Shown here piece by piece: positions 27,128 through 36,810 of a DNA stretch of 64,000 nucleotides. The position numbers and the translations under genes were made by a program. The stretch lies in assembly GCF_023721755.1 (NCBI RefSeq), contig NZ_JAMDLH010000002.1, positions 1 through 64,000 of the forward strand, read 5' to 3'. How positions within the stretch are numbered: the stretch's first letter is position 1; each line of letters begins with the position of its first letter. Source of the stretch: Pleomorphomonas sp. NRK KF1 (GTDB lineage: Bacteria; Pseudomonadota; Alphaproteobacteria; Rhizobiales; Pleomorphomonadaceae). The notes beneath the pieces were generated by a model. It worked only from the letters and a program-made list of their open reading frames with translations. It did not search any database and had not been told where the DNA came from.

Positions 27128-27967
27128 TCATACTCGGCTCAGCCTGTCGTCATCTCTCCTCAACAGACCGCGCCTCTCCAGCCAATCGGTGTGAGCCCCG
27201 ACAGACAGCGCCGCCGCCCCGGCCAGCGCCGGATCGAGACCGATGTAGACGGCAGCGACGATCTCCTCGATGGTCCGATCCCTGCCATCGAGCGCCCGCA
27301 GGATCGCCGCCTCGCGCGCTTCCCGATGTCGCTTGAGTTCGGTCACGCGGGCCGGACCGTCGACCACGGGGCCGCCGTGCCCCGGCAGGTAGGTGCGCGA
27401 CCCGATGGCGGCGAGACGATCGAGGGACGCCATGTAGTCGGCCATGCTTCCATCCGGAGGCACGACGACGCTGGTCGACCAGGCCATAACATGGTCGCCG
27501 GAAAACAGGAGTCCCAGTCCGGCGAGGTCGTAGCAAAGGTGCCCGGCCGTGTGGCCCGGTGTGGCAATGGCCTCGAGCGGCCCTGCCTCGGTCTCCACAG
27601 TGTCACCATCGGCCAGTATCCGGTCTGGGCGATAGAAGGAGCGCGTAGCGTCAGGCGCAGTGCCGATCACCTCGGCGCCGGTCAGTTCCGAAAGTCGACG
27701 GACGGCGCCGACATGATCGGCGTGATCGTGCGTCACGACGATCCGCCGGATCGGCGCGCCTGCGACCGCCAGAAGATCCGACACATGGGCGTCATCGTCG
27801 GGACCGGGATCGATGACAGTGATGTTCCGCTCGCCGAGCAAATAACAGTTGGAGCCGCGGAAGGTCAGGGGCCCTCCATTGCGGGCGGTGAGGCGGCGAA
27901 CGCCCGCTGCTATCGGCTCGGCAGCACCATATGCCGGCATGAAATCAAGAACGGGGTCGGCGCTCAC
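27128..27967 (-). CDS. MBL fold metallo-hydrolase (LACTB2-like)
   Basis: A 279-residue metallo-beta-lactamase-fold hydrolase. Zinc motifs are complete: 'THDHADH', 'GHTAGH', 'FSGDH' and 'YLPGHGG'; a C-terminal winged-helix-like segment ('RTIEEIVAAVY...') marks the LACTB2/RNase-like subgroup. The GTG at 27967 is chosen because GGAGGGTGAG lies just before it and the protein then matches family length; the longer frame adds 45 basic residues. Substrate unknown (thioester, phosphoester or RNA end are all possible). Confidence 0.88.
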   Translation of the reverse strand: MSADPVLDFMPAYGAAEPIAAGVRRLTARNGGPLTFRGSNCYLLGERNITVIDPGPDDDAHVSDLLAVAGAPIRRIVVTHDHADHVGAVRRLSELTGAEVIGTAPDATRSFYRPDRILADGDTVETEAGPLEAIATPGHTAGHLCYDLAGLGLLFSGDHVMAWSTSVVVPPDGSMADYMASLDRLAAIGSRTYLPGHGGPVVDGPARVTELKRHREAREAAILRALDGRDRTIEEIVAAVYIGLDPALAGAAALSVGAHTDWLERRGLLRRDDDRLSRV

Positions 27968-28076
27968 CTCACCCTCCCCCGCCGAAGCAGTCCGGCATGT
28001 GCGTCCATGAGAGCAGATGAGTCTCCTGGGGGTTGCATGAATCGCCCTGACTCCCGATGACCCCGCATGGACTCGC

Positions 28077-28496
28077 TCATCCCGGTGTCCCGGTGCCGAC
28101 ACCTCGTGCCGTGAACCACTCGATCAACCAGAAAAAGCTCCAGCCAAGGACAAACATCGCCGAGATCGCCAACGCAACGACCATTATCATCGTCCAGACG
28201 AGGGAGCGGGACATCATCGGCGCATCGGCATCGGGGATGGAGGCCAGTGCCCGGATCAGGTCCGCGCCCCGTTCGGGATCGAAGACGAAGATGCCGGCTT
28301 GCCGCCGCGCGCCGATCCTGAAGCCATCGGTTCCCATCGTCCGGATGAGATCCACGGGTCTCCACAAAGCGACGACGTCCCCTTCCGGAGCGATGATGGC
28401 GAGCCCGTTGGGGGACAGTTCTGCCCTCGCCGATCGGCGCTGGCCGTCGCCCTCCTCGAAATCTCCCTCGACCGTCGCCCATGTTGTCGTCGTCAT
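28077..28496 (-). CDS. hypothetical membrane-anchored protein (DUF7092-like N-terminus?)
   Basis: 139 residues. The first ~95 look like a small beta-rich domain ('ARAELSPNGLAIIAPEGDVVALWRPVDL'), similar in pattern to the extension found before M48 peptidases in rhizobia (DUF7092). A hydrophobic C-terminal span ('LVWTMIMVVALAISAMFVLGWSFFWLIEWF') then gives one or two membrane passes. No peptidase follows, so it may be a shortened relative or a free-standing anchor. The ATG at 28496 follows GGGAGA. Family suggestion is tentative; function unknown. Confidence 0.7.
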   Translation of the reverse strand: MTTTTWATVEGDFEEGDGQRRSARAELSPNGLAIIAPEGDVVALWRPVDLIRTMGTDGFRIGARRQAGIFVFDPERGADLIRALASIPDADAPMMSRSLVWTMIMVVALAISAMFVLGWSFFWLIEWFTARGVGTGTPG

Positions 28497-28614
28497 GTCG
28501 CAGTCTCCCGGCAACCGGCCGAATATGACCGAGCCGCGCTTGCATTTCCACACGAACTGCCTCAAACCGATTCAAGATACAAAGTTCATGGAAAAGCCGT
28601 AGAGGTTCGCGACC

Positions 28615-30006
28615 TTGCGTTCGGAGGTCGGGCCTATCGATATCGGCGCAGCCATCGTGGTCGGTCTCGGCCGGCAGTCACCGTCCATCCGCCTGCACAC
28701 GAGTTCGTCCTTGTCCAAGACTTTTGCCCCACTCGTCTCGCTCCTGACCGGTGTCGCCTTCCTTTTGTGCGGAAACGCACTGTTGGGCACGATGATCCCG
28801 CTCCGTGGGCTTCACGAGCACTTCACGCCGGTCATCATCGGCCTCATGGGGTCTTCCTACAATCTCGGCTTCGTCGTGGGCTGTCTTGCCTGCCCCTATC
28901 TCATCCTCAGGGCCGGCCACATTCGTGCCTATTCGACGCTGGTCGCCCTTGCTGCCGCGACAACGCTTGTCCATCCGATGGTCGTCGATCCCGTGGTGTG
29001 GATCGGCGCGCGCTCCATCACCGGCTTCTGCCTCGCGGGCCTCTACCTCATCATCGAAAGCTGGCTCAACGACCGCGCCACCAACGACAATCGCGGCCTC
29101 ATCATGAGCGTCTATATCGTCGTCAACTACCTTACGACGACTGCCGGCCAACTGATGATCCTGCTGGCGCCCATTGAGCATTTCGAGCTCTTCGCGGCCG
29201 CTTCGCTCCTGGTGTCGCTGGCCGTGGTTCCCGTAGCGCTGACCACGTCAGCGCAGCCGGCGCCGATCGCCATCGTCCAGTTCCGACCGCTTGAACTTCT
29301 GAAAATGGCACCGGTCGGTCTTGCGGGCACATTCATGATCGGCGTCGCCAACGGCGCCTTCTGGTCGCTCGTCACCGTCTTCGCCATCGGGCGCGGTCTG
29401 TCGGCGAACGAAGCGGCCATCTTTCTATCACTTGCCGTGATCGGCGGCGCCTTGATGCAGTGGCCCGTGGGGCGGTTGTCCGACGCCCATGACCGCCGGC
29501 TGGTCCTTGCCTGCGTGATGGTGTTGTCGGCGATCGCCAGCCTTCTGACATTCCTGCTGCCGCTCGGCGGCACCGGCCTGTTCATCATGGCGTTCCTGCT
29601 CGGCACCGTCGTGCTGACGAGCTACTCGGTAGCGTCGGCCCACGCCTACGACCGAGCGGACAAGTCCGCCTATGTCGAGATGGCGACCGGCGTTCTGCTC
29701 GCCAACGGCGTCGGCGCTGTGTTCGGGCCGCTGATCGCTTCCTTTGCCATGGAGAGCTGGGGGAACGGATCGCTGTTCGTGTTCATGGCGCTGGTCGAGA
29801 TGCTGCTTGCCGCCTTCATTGCCTTGCGCTCGCGTATCCGTCCCACGCAGCCGGACGATCCGAAGGATACCTACGAGCTCTTCTCCACCGCACCTGTCGG
29901 TGGCGCCATCCCACCCGAGGCACCGGCGCCCGACGATCCCATCCTCCAGACGCCCGTCGTTCCGGCACCCGAGCCCCAGGAGCAGGAAGAGGCCGATTCT
30001 CCCTGA
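28615..30006 (+). CDS. MFS transporter (YcaD-like)
   Basis: Up to 463 residues with about twelve membrane helices in two halves and the loop motif 'GRLSDAHDRR', a member of the major facilitator superfamily resembling YcaD-type carriers; substrate unknown. A Pro/Glu-rich cytoplasmic tail (last ~55 residues) is unusual. The start is uncertain: TTG at 28615 has AGAGG nine bases upstream, but gives a 44-residue lead; a TTG at 28711 ('LSKTFAPLVSL') would begin at the position usual for the family. Confidence 0.88.
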   Translation: MRSEVGPIDIGAAIVVGLGRQSPSIRLHTSSSLSKTFAPLVSLLTGVAFLLCGNALLGTMIPLRGLHEHFTPVIIGLMGSSYNLGFVVGCLACPYLILRAGHIRAYSTLVALAAATTLVHPMVVDPVVWIGARSITGFCLAGLYLIIESWLNDRATNDNRGLIMSVYIVVNYLTTTAGQLMILLAPIEHFELFAAASLLVSLAVVPVALTTSAQPAPIAIVQFRPLELLKMAPVGLAGTFMIGVANGAFWSLVTVFAIGRGLSANEAAIFLSLAVIGGALMQWPVGRLSDAHDRRLVLACVMVLSAIASLLTFLLPLGGTGLFIMAFLLGTVVLTSYSVASAHAYDRADKSAYVEMATGVLLANGVGAVFGPLIASFAMESWGNGSLFVFMALVEMLLAAFIALRSRIRPTQPDDPKDTYELFSTAPVGGAIPPEAPAPDDPILQTPVVPAPEPQEQEEADSP

Positions 30007-30048
30007 CCGGGTCTTGCCAAACTCCGGCGTCTGCCCCAAAGCAACGCC

Positions 30049-30783
30049 ATGGCCAGGATCCGTCTCGATCAGCTTCTCGTCTCCCGTGGGCTCACGGACA
30101 CTCGTGCCCGCGCTCGTGATGCGATTCTGCGCGGGCATGTGATCCTGGCCGGGCGAGTGGCGGACAAGCCCGGCCTGTCGGTCGACGAAGATGCCGAGCT
30201 TGCGATTACCGATCCGGCCGCCGCCTACGTTTCGCGCGCCGCCCTGAAGCTCGTCGCCGGTCTCGATCGCTTCGGCTTCGACGTTGCCGGTCGAGACTGC
30301 CTCGACATCGGCGCCTCCACCGGCGGCTTCACCGAAGTGTTGCTTCAGCGGGGCGCCGCCCGCGTCGTGGCGCTTGATGTCGGACACGGCCAGCTGCATC
30401 CGCGCGTCGCCGCCGATCCGCGTGTCCAAAACATCGAGGGTTTGAACGCCCGCGATCTCTCGTCCGCAGATATCCCCTTCCGGCCCGAGGTGATCGTCTC
30501 CGACGTTTCCTTCATCTCGCTGACACTGGCGCTGCTACCAGCGCTGACGCTGGCCCGGCACCCCGCTGTCGGCATCTTCCTCGTCAAGCCGCAGTTCGAG
30601 GCGGGCAGGCAGGCGATCGGCAAGGGCGGCCTTGTCGACGAGACAACCGGTCGTGCCGCCGCCGAGCGTGTGTGCGCCTGGCTTGACGGTCGCGACGGTT
30701 GGCGCGTCCACGACCTCGTCCCATCGCCGATCCTCGGCGGCGACGGCAACCACGAATATCTACTCGGAGCCAGCCTTGACTGA
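30049..30783 (+). CDS. tlyA: TlyA family rRNA methyltransferase/hemolysin
   Basis: A 244-residue TlyA protein: an S4 RNA-binding domain (residues 1-60, 'RLDQLLVSRGLTDTRARARDAI') followed by an FtsJ-like methyltransferase domain ('CLDIGASTGGFTEVLL', 'VSDVSFISL', 'KPQFEAG'). TlyA enzymes 2'-O-methylate rRNA and were first described as hemolysins. It overlaps the next RNA methyltransferase gene by eight bases, so the two form an RNA-modification pair. Confidence 0.94.
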   Translation: MARIRLDQLLVSRGLTDTRARARDAILRGHVILAGRVADKPGLSVDEDAELAITDPAAAYVSRAALKLVAGLDRFGFDVAGRDCLDIGASTGGFTEVLLQRGAARVVALDVGHGQLHPRVAADPRVQNIEGLNARDLSSADIPFRPEVIVSDVSFISLTLALLPALTLARHPAVGIFLVKPQFEAGRQAIGKGGLVDETTGRAAAERVCAWLDGRDGWRVHDLVPSPILGGDGNHEYLLGASLD

Positions 30784-32008
30784 ACTCGTGATCGATCGCC
30801 TTGGCCACCGAGGCGATGGCATCGCCTCAACAGCGGACGGCAAGCCGTTGTTCGTACCCTACACGCTGCCCGGAGAGATCGTGGATCTCGATGTTCAGGG
30901 GGGAGCGATGCGCCTCAGCCGGATCGTCTCGCCCTCGCCCGACCGCATCGAACCGGTCTGCACGCACTTTGGCACCTGCGGCGGTTGCCTGCTCCAGCAT
31001 TTTGCGCCCACACCCTATGCTGATTTCAAGCGGCGGCTTGTCATCGATGCCCTGGCCGATCGTGGCCTGACGCCAGAGGTCGGCGAAACCCGACTGGTGC
31101 CGCCCGGCTCCCGTCGCCGGGCAACATTCGCCGGCATCATGGCCGGCCGTCATCCGCTCGTCGGCTTCAACGAGCGGGGAAGTCATCGCCTCGTCAGTCT
31201 GGACGAGTGTCCCGTCATCAAGCCGCAGCTCCTCGCCGCGTTGCCTGCGCTGACGGCGATCACCGGCCTTGTCACCCCCCGCAAGGGCGGGCTCGATCTT
31301 ACGGTGACGTTGACCTCCGGCGGCCTCGACGTATCCGTCACAGGCATGGCGGCACGTGATGTCGACCGGCTGCGACTTCAGCTCATCGAGCTTGCCGCGC
31401 GCTTCGACCTTGCCCGCCTCTCGACTGGCGGCGAAGCGATCGTCGAACGGCGCGCGGCAACGATTGAGATCGACGGCGTCGTGGTTGCGTTGCCGCCCGG
31501 CGGCTTCCTTCAGGCTTCTCAGGAAGCCGAGGCGATCATGGGCGAGCTGGTGACGGCCGCCATCCCTGCGAAGGCAAAACGGGTCGCCGATCTGTTCTCC
31601 GGCGTCGGCACCTTCTCGCTGCGCCTCGCTCGATTGGCCGAAGTGCTGGCGCTCGAAGGCGAGTCCGGCGCCGTCATGGCGCTCGACAGGGCGGCACGCG
31701 GCATGACCGGCCGCCATCGCATCACGGCGGAGAAGCGCGACCTGGCTCGCCGGCCGCTGGTCGAAAAGGAACTTGAGAAGATCGACGCCGTGGTGTTCGA
31801 CCCGCCGCGCGCCGGGGCCGCCGAGCAGAGCCTGTGGTTGTCTCGCTCGAAGGTACCGACCGTGGTGGCGGTCTCCTGCAACCCGGCCACGCTGGCCCGC
31901 GATCTCAGGACGCTGGTCGACGGCGGCTATCACATCGACACCGTGACCCCGATCGACCAGTTCCTGTGGTCGAGCCACGTCGAAGTGGTCGCGGTCCTCA
32001 AGCGCTGA
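30776..32008 (+). CDS. class I SAM-dependent RNA (uracil-C5) methyltransferase, RlmD/TrmA-like
   Basis: About 410 residues. A short N-terminal TRAM-like part is followed by the iron-sulfur motif 'CTHFGTCGGC' plus a fourth cysteine in 'LDECPVI', then the SAM-binding 'DLFSGVGTFSLRLA', 'VVFDPPRAGA' and the catalytic 'VSCNPATLARDL'. These enzymes make 5-methyluridine in rRNA or tRNA. The TTG at 30776 is chosen because GGAG precedes it by six bases and it overlaps tlyA by eight bases, giving 'MTELVIDRLGHRGDG', the usual start. Confidence 0.92.
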   Translation: MTELVIDRLGHRGDGIASTADGKPLFVPYTLPGEIVDLDVQGGAMRLSRIVSPSPDRIEPVCTHFGTCGGCLLQHFAPTPYADFKRRLVIDALADRGLTPEVGETRLVPPGSRRRATFAGIMAGRHPLVGFNERGSHRLVSLDECPVIKPQLLAALPALTAITGLVTPRKGGLDLTVTLTSGGLDVSVTGMAARDVDRLRLQLIELAARFDLARLSTGGEAIVERRAATIEIDGVVVALPPGGFLQASQEAEAIMGELVTAAIPAKAKRVADLFSGVGTFSLRLARLAEVLALEGESGAVMALDRAARGMTGRHRITAEKRDLARRPLVEKELEKIDAVVFDPPRAGAAEQSLWLSRSKVPTVVAVSCNPATLARDLRTLVDGGYHIDTVTPIDQFLWSSHVEVVAVLKR

Positions 32009-32033
32009 TCGCCTCATCGGCCCGAGATGCGAC

Positions 32034-32065
32034 AAGGCCGGGGCGACGAGTCGCTCCGGCCTTTT
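32034..32065 (+). terminator. intrinsic terminator after the RNA methyltransferase gene
   Basis: A 13-bp stem (32034-32046 with 32051-32063, one G-T pair) closes a four-base loop and runs into TTTTCCCTTT. Textbook plus-strand terminator, 25 bases after the stop. Confidence 0.88.
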
Positions 32066-32086
32066 CCCTTTGAGTGACGACCAACG

Positions 32087-33202
32087 TCAGGCGAGCGCCT
32101 TCGCTGGATCGAGGTAGGCGAGGCCGAGGGCGTCGCTCACCGCCTTGTAGGTGATCTTGCCGGCATGAACGTTGAGGCCATGGGCGAGATGGATGTCGTC
32201 CTTGCAGGCCTCTTTCCAGCCCTTGTTGGCGAGTGCCAGCGCAAAGGGAAGCGTCGCGTTGTTGAGAGCAAAGGTCGACGTACGGGCGACGCCGCCGGGC
32301 ATGTTGGCGACGCAGTAATGGACGACGCCGCTCTCGATGTAGGTCGGGTCGGAATGCGTGGTGGCATGCGACGTCTCGGAGGCGCCGCCCTGATCGATGG
32401 CGACATCGACGAAGGCCGATCCCTTCTTCATGGCGGCGATCAGCTCGCGGCTGATCAGCTTGGGCGCGGCGGCGCCGGGCACCAGCACTGTGGAGATGAC
32501 GAGGTCGGCGCCGGTAACGAGATCGGCCACGGTGTCCTTGTTGGAATGGGCCGTCTTGATGCGCACGCCGAAGGTGGCGATGGCGCGGCGCAGGGCATCA
32601 ATGGAGTTGTCGACCAATGTCACGTCGGCACCCATGCCCAGGGCCACGTGGGTGGCGTTGGTGCCCGCAACGCCGGCGCCCAGAATGACCACCTTGGCCG
32701 GCGCCACGCCGGCGACGCCGCCAAGCAGGATGCCCATGCCGCCGGCCGCGTTCTCAAGCGCCGCGGCGCCGACCTGGGGCGCCATGCGGCCGGCCACTTC
32801 GGACATCGGGGCGAGCAGCGGCAGCGAGCCGTTGGGCGCCGTAACCGTTTCGTAGGCGATGCAGGTGGCGCCGGACTTCATCAGGTCCTCGGCCTGCTCC
32901 GGATCAGGGGCAAGGTGAAGATAGGTGAAGAGCGTCTGTCCCTCGCGAAGCTTCTTGCGCTCGACGGCGAGCGGTTCCTTCACCTTGACGACCATGTCGA
33001 CCTTGGCGAAGATTTCATCAGGACCATCGACGATGGAGGCGCCCGCCTTGACATAGGCGGCGTCCGCGATGCCGATCCCCGCGCCAGCATTCTTCTCGAT
33101 GATGACCTTGTGACCGGCGGCGACGAGTTCGCGCACCGACGAGGGAACGAGTCCGACGCGGTCCTCGTGGTCTTTGATTTCCTTCGGCGTACCGACAAGC
33201 AT
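32087..33202 (-). CDS. ald: alanine dehydrogenase
   Basis: A 371-residue NAD-dependent alanine dehydrogenase that interconverts L-alanine with pyruvate and ammonia. Conserved elements: 'MLVGTPKEIKDHEDRVGL' start, 'VKVKEP', 'TAPNGSLPLLAPMSEVAGRM', and the Rossmann motif 'VVILGAGVAGTNA'. Divergent from an Lrp/AsnC regulator, the usual partner that turns ald on in the presence of alanine. The 167-base gap has repeated TGGCGCA elements. Confidence 0.97.
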   Translation of the reverse strand: MLVGTPKEIKDHEDRVGLVPSSVRELVAAGHKVIIEKNAGAGIGIADAAYVKAGASIVDGPDEIFAKVDMVVKVKEPLAVERKKLREGQTLFTYLHLAPDPEQAEDLMKSGATCIAYETVTAPNGSLPLLAPMSEVAGRMAPQVGAAALENAAGGMGILLGGVAGVAPAKVVILGAGVAGTNATHVALGMGADVTLVDNSIDALRRAIATFGVRIKTAHSNKDTVADLVTGADLVISTVLVPGAAAPKLISRELIAAMKKGSAFVDVAIDQGGASETSHATTHSDPTYIESGVVHYCVANMPGGVARTSTFALNNATLPFALALANKGWKEACKDDIHLAHGLNVHAGKITYKAVSDALGLAYLDPAKALA

Positions 33203-33246
33203 TTCGTTAGTCCCCTGCTGGTTCTGCCGCCGGGTTCAGTCCCAGC

Positions 33247-33290
33247 TTGGCGAGATGGCGCATAATTGGCCAATCTTGGCGCAATTTCTT
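33247..33290. promoter_or_regulatory. candidate Lrp-type operator between ald and its regulator
   Basis: TGGCGCA occurs at 33256-33262 and again at 33277-33283, exactly 21 bases apart (two helical turns), with a palindromic TTGGCCAA (33266-33273) between them and a related TTGGCG at 33247. Phased degenerate sites like this are typical of Lrp/AsnC proteins. Confidence 0.5.
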
Positions 33291-33369
33291 GCACAGATTC
33301 AGCAGACTATGGTCGAAAAACAGCATAAAATTCCGTTCTTCGCCCCTTGAAACGCAGGAAATTCAACCC

Positions 33370-33828
33370 ATGCGCCTCGACGTGACGGATCGTGCGATCC
33401 TGACCGCCTTGCAAGACAATGCCCGACCGACGAATGCCGAGCTCGCGGATCGGGTCCACCTCTCAGCCTCGGCCTGCCTGAGGCGCACGCGCCTCCTCGA
33501 GGAAAGCGGGCTCATCGCCCGCTTCGTTGCCATTCTCGACCCTCGAATAGCCGGCGTGCCCGGCACCGCCTACGTTTCCGTGACGCTCGACAGTCAGGGG
33601 CGTCAATCGCTCGACAAGTTCGAAGCCGCGGTGCGCGCCATCCCCGAGATCACCGAGTGCTATCTGCTCGCCGGCCAGCACGACTATCTCCTTCGTGTCG
33701 TCTACCGCGATGCAGCCGACCTCGAACGCATCCACAGCGAGATTCTGACGCCGCTGCCCGGCGTCGTGCGCGTCCAGTCGCAGTTGACGCTCCGGACGGT
33801 CAAGCGGTCCACCAAGTTGCCGATCTGA
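33370..33828 (+). CDS. Lrp/AsnC family transcriptional regulator (ald regulator)
   Basis: A 152-residue Lrp/AsnC protein: N-terminal winged helix ('LDVTDRAILTALQDNARPTNAELADRVHLSASACLRR', residues ~2-45) and a RAM effector domain ('VSVTLDSQG ... CYLLAGQHDYLLRVVYRD'). The ATG at 33370 begins at the family position; the open frame upstream is basic and not conserved. It very probably senses an amino acid, likely alanine, and controls the divergent ald gene. Confidence 0.94.
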   Translation: MRLDVTDRAILTALQDNARPTNAELADRVHLSASACLRRTRLLEESGLIARFVAILDPRIAGVPGTAYVSVTLDSQGRQSLDKFEAAVRAIPEITECYLLAGQHDYLLRVVYRDAADLERIHSEILTPLPGVVRVQSQLTLRTVKRSTKLPI

Positions 33829-33847
33829 GGCCAGCGCTTTCAAAATA

Positions 33848-33897
33848 ACGGCCCGGAGCGGATGCCGACCGTCTGAGGCGGCGCCGCTCCGGGCCGT
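33848..33897 (-). terminator. long hairpin terminator of the chemoreceptor gene
   Basis: ACGGCCCGGAGCGG (33848-33861) is a perfect 14-base inverted repeat of CCGCTCCGGGCCGT (33884-33897); the 22-base loop holds an inner GCCG/CGGC stem. On the minus strand it is followed by TATTTTG. It may also stop Lrp transcription from the other side. Confidence 0.68.
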
Positions 33898-33921
33898 ACT
33901 GGGCTTTCTGTCGGACACTCC

Positions 33922-36051
33922 TCAGGCGGCGGTCACCTTCTCGAGGAAACCGGCCAGCAGGTCTTCGAGCGCCTTGGTCTCGCGTTCCACCTCGGCGGCG
34001 CTGTCCTTGACGGACTGGGCAGACCGGGTGGTGGCGTCGGCGGCACTGGCCACCCGCTCGACGATGCCGAGCACCGATCCGGTGGCCGCCGCGGCGGCAT
34101 GGACATTGCCGCTGATCGAGGTGGTCGCCTCGCTCTGCTGGCCCATGGCGTCGGCCATGGCAACCGTGTAGCGGTTGACGGTCGCCATGGTATCGGTAAT
34201 CGCCTGGATGGCTTCGGCCGCCTCTTCCGAGGAGGTCTGGATGGCGGCGATCTGGTGGGCGATCTCCTCGGTAGCCTTGGCGGTCTGGCCCGCAAGGTTC
34301 TTGACCTCGGAAGCGACGACGGCAAAGCCTTTGCCCGCCTCGCCGGCGCGAGCGGCCTCGATGGTGGCATTGAGGGCCAAAAGGTTGGTCTGGCCGGCGA
34401 TCGACTGGATCAGCGTGACGATCTTGCCGATCTCCTCGGAGGCGACGCGCAACCCACCGACCTTGGCATTGGCGGCATTGGCCCCCTCGGTGGCGCTCTC
34501 CACCACGTCGCGGGCGGCGTTCACCTGGGTGCCGAGATTGCGGATCGAAGCGTCCAGTTCCTCGGCGGCAGCGGCAACCGATCCGACAGAGCCCGACGCC
34601 GTCGACGAGGCATGGGCGGCCTCGCCGGTACGGACGGTGGTTTCCTCCGCGACCTGCGTCAGGTCCGAGGCGGTCGCGGTCATGTCGGCCATGCGACGCG
34701 TGACGGCTTCGATGGTGTTGTGCACCTCAGCCCGGAACTCCGCGACCACGCGGTCTATCTCCTGCTGCCTGAGCTCGCGCCGGCGCCCCTCCTCGATCTG
34801 CTGTTCCTCAAGCCGCAGCCTTTCGATGGCGGCGGCACGGAACACGTCGACGGCTCGGGCAAGATCGCCGATCTCGTCCTTGCGGTCGCGACCCGACAGC
34901 GAGGTATCCAGTTCGCCGGCGCCGAGGCGGCGGACGTCCGACGCCAGCGTCGCCAGGGGGCGCGTCAGGCGGCGCGTGAGCTGAACGGCGAGACCGCCGA
35001 CCAGGAGGAGAATCGCGCCCGCGACCGCGACGAGGATCAAGGTCAGCCGCCTCACCGGGGCCAGGGCCGCGCTGCGGTCGTGCAGCGACAACACTTGCCA
35101 GCCGGGCCGAACCGGTGCCAACGCCGCGAGTTCCACGACGCCGGGCGCAATCTCGGTCTCGAAGGCCACGCCTTGCGCCGTCTTGAGCGCGGGATTGGCG
35201 GAGAGGTCGACCAGAATGTCGCCCTTCTCCGTCTGGCCGAAGGCAAACCCTGTCCCATCCCCGGATGACACGAGGAAGGACCGCCCCGTCACGCCAAGCC
35301 CGGTCTTGTCGGTCAGGATCTTGGCGGCCTGGATCATTTTGACTCGCAGAGCGACAACCGCGACGAAGCGACCTTCCATGATCACCGGCGCCACGAAATA
35401 GGCGCTGAGGCCGACGGAGGCGGACGGATCGGGCATGAAGCTGGTAAAGGCGGGCTTGAGTTCGGCCGGCTTGGCACCCGGTGCCGGAATCATTGCCCTC
35501 ACCACATCAACCAGCCCCGGCTTGTCGGTGGCGTCGGTGATGCGACGGCCGAACAGGTCGTCTTTCACATAGGAGTAATAGGCCCGACCGCTGTCGTCGA
35601 AGAGCACGAGGTCATCGAAGCCGGTGTCACGCAGAGCGGAGGCGACTGCCTTGTGGCCGGTGGCGTGATAGATGAAATAACGCTCCGACGTATCGTCGAC
35701 GGCGACCATCTCTTCGCGATGCTGGGGGTTCGGGTTAGCGTCGACGAACACCTGCCGCAGGCGCGCGCCGGGGTCGTCGTCGAGAAGCTGGTTCCAGGCG
35801 CTGCTGAATTCGCGTGCCGACGCCTGGAGAGCCGATGCCGAGGCGACGGCCGCCGCCTGGCTCGAAAGGCTGTCGATCCACGCCTGCAGCGCGGCGGCCC
35901 GTGCGCCGGCTGCCGTGACGATGGCTTCGCCCGAAAGATCGGTAACCGTCTTCTCCGCCATTCGCTGCGTCGCGAATGTCAGAACGGCAGCGAGCGCCAG
36001 CGCGGACGCCAGCACGACGAAAACTATTCTCCCCGTGAACGATCTCAGCAT
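33922..36051 (-). CDS. methyl-accepting chemotaxis protein
   Basis: A 709-residue transducer. Membrane helix 1 (residues ~9-29) and helix 2 (~334-357) flank a periplasmic Cache-like sensor region ('[27 protein letters not shown]', '[17 protein letters not shown]'). A HAMP domain follows (~358-410), then the cytoplasmic signalling domain with the conserved hairpin tip '[20 protein letters not shown]' near residue 590. No CheR-binding pentapeptide at the C-terminus. The ATG at 36051 begins just before helix 1. Ligand unknown. Monocistronic between hairpins. Confidence 0.93.
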   Translation of the reverse strand: MLRSFTGRIVFVVLASALALAAVLTFATQRMAEKTVTDLSGEAIVTAAGARAAALQAWIDSLSSQAAAVASASALQASAREFSSAWNQLLDDDPGARLRQVFVDANPNPQHREEMVAVDDTSERYFIYHATGHKAVASALRDTGFDDLVLFDDSGRAYYSYVKDDLFGRRITDATDKPGLVDVVRAMIPAPGAKPAELKPAFTSFMPDPSASVGLSAYFVAPVIMEGRFVAVVALRVKMIQAAKILTDKTGLGVTGRSFLVSSGDGTGFAFGQTEKGDILVDLSANPALKTAQGVAFETEIAPGVVELAALAPVRPGWQVLSLHDRSAALAPVRRLTLILVAVAGAILLLVGGLAVQLTRRLTRPLATLASDVRRLGAGELDTSLSGRDRKDEIGDLARAVDVFRAAAIERLRLEEQQIEEGRRRELRQQEIDRVVAEFRAEVHNTIEAVTRRMADMTATASDLTQVAEETTVRTGEAAHASSTASGSVGSVAAAAEELDASIRNLGTQVNAARDVVESATEGANAANAKVGGLRVASEEIGKIVTLIQSIAGQTNLLALNATIEAARAGEAGKGFAVVASEVKNLAGQTAKATEEIAHQIAAIQTSSEEAAEAIQAITDTMATVNRYTVAMADAMGQQSEATTSISGNVHAAAAATGSVLGIVERVASAADATTRSAQSVKDSAAEVERETKALEDLLAGFLEKVTAA

Positions 36052-36273
36052 GCCTGTCCCCGCTCGATTGGCGCGGGACCGCCCTTTTCTGCGATGCCGG
36101 GACCAGACTGCGATCACAAGGGTGCAGTCAGGCCTCGACTGACCGGTCCGGCTTCCGCCGTCAACTGGTCCCCGCCGCGACTGATACTTTCGTATGAGTT
36201 TGTGCGCGGTCGCGCGTAAACAAGCCGTAAAGCGAGTATGAAGAATTCGCGATATCCCAGGGAATTGCCACTG

Positions 36274-36801
36274 CTACGGACAATCTTCCCGAGGACCGGC
36301 CAACGGCAACTCGAGACGATGGACAACGTGCCAACGCCGACCGAAGACGTGCGGCCCGCTGGTCTTGGTCCACCTGAAGCCCTGCCTCTCCCAGAAAACG
36401 CGCGCCCTTTCGTTGCCGTCGAGAACGCCGAGCAGCAAGCGCGTTGCTCCGCGTGTCCGGGCAAGCCGCTTCACCTCGTCGAGAATCACCTGTCCCAAAC
36501 CTCCGCCCCGCGCCGCCGGTACCAGGAGGAGCAAGCCGAGATAGGCGTCGTCCGCCTCGGGGTAGCCGAACGCCAGATCGCCGATGGCAACGAGCTCACC
36601 CTCGCTGCCACGGACCCCGAACTTCAGCGACGCATCGCCGCCTGCCGGGGGACGATCGTCGAAGAAGGCGTGCGCAGCCGCTTCGGCCGTCAGGCCGGTT
36701 TCGAGAAGGAGATAGTCCGTAGCCTCACGATAGACGGCCACGACGGCACCGAGATCGCCCACGGGATCGAGTAAGACGAGAGCGACCGGCGATGGAGCCA
36801 T
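36274..36801 (-). CDS. GNAT family N-acetyltransferase
   Basis: A 175-residue GNAT protein. The acetyl-CoA site is represented by 'LLLLVPAARGGGLGQVILDEV', followed by 'LGVLDGNERARVFWERQGFRW'. The N-terminal half varies as expected for substrate recognition; substrate unknown. It starts nine bases after aroC ends on the same strand, so it is probably read from the aroC promoter. Confidence 0.9.
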   Translation of the reverse strand: MAPSPVALVLLDPVGDLGAVVAVYREATDYLLLETGLTAEAAAHAFFDDRPPAGGDASLKFGVRGSEGELVAIGDLAFGYPEADDAYLGLLLLVPAARGGGLGQVILDEVKRLARTRGATRLLLGVLDGNERARVFWERQGFRWTKTSGPHVFGRRWHVVHRLELPLAGPREDCP

Positions 36802-36810
36802 GCCGACGCG

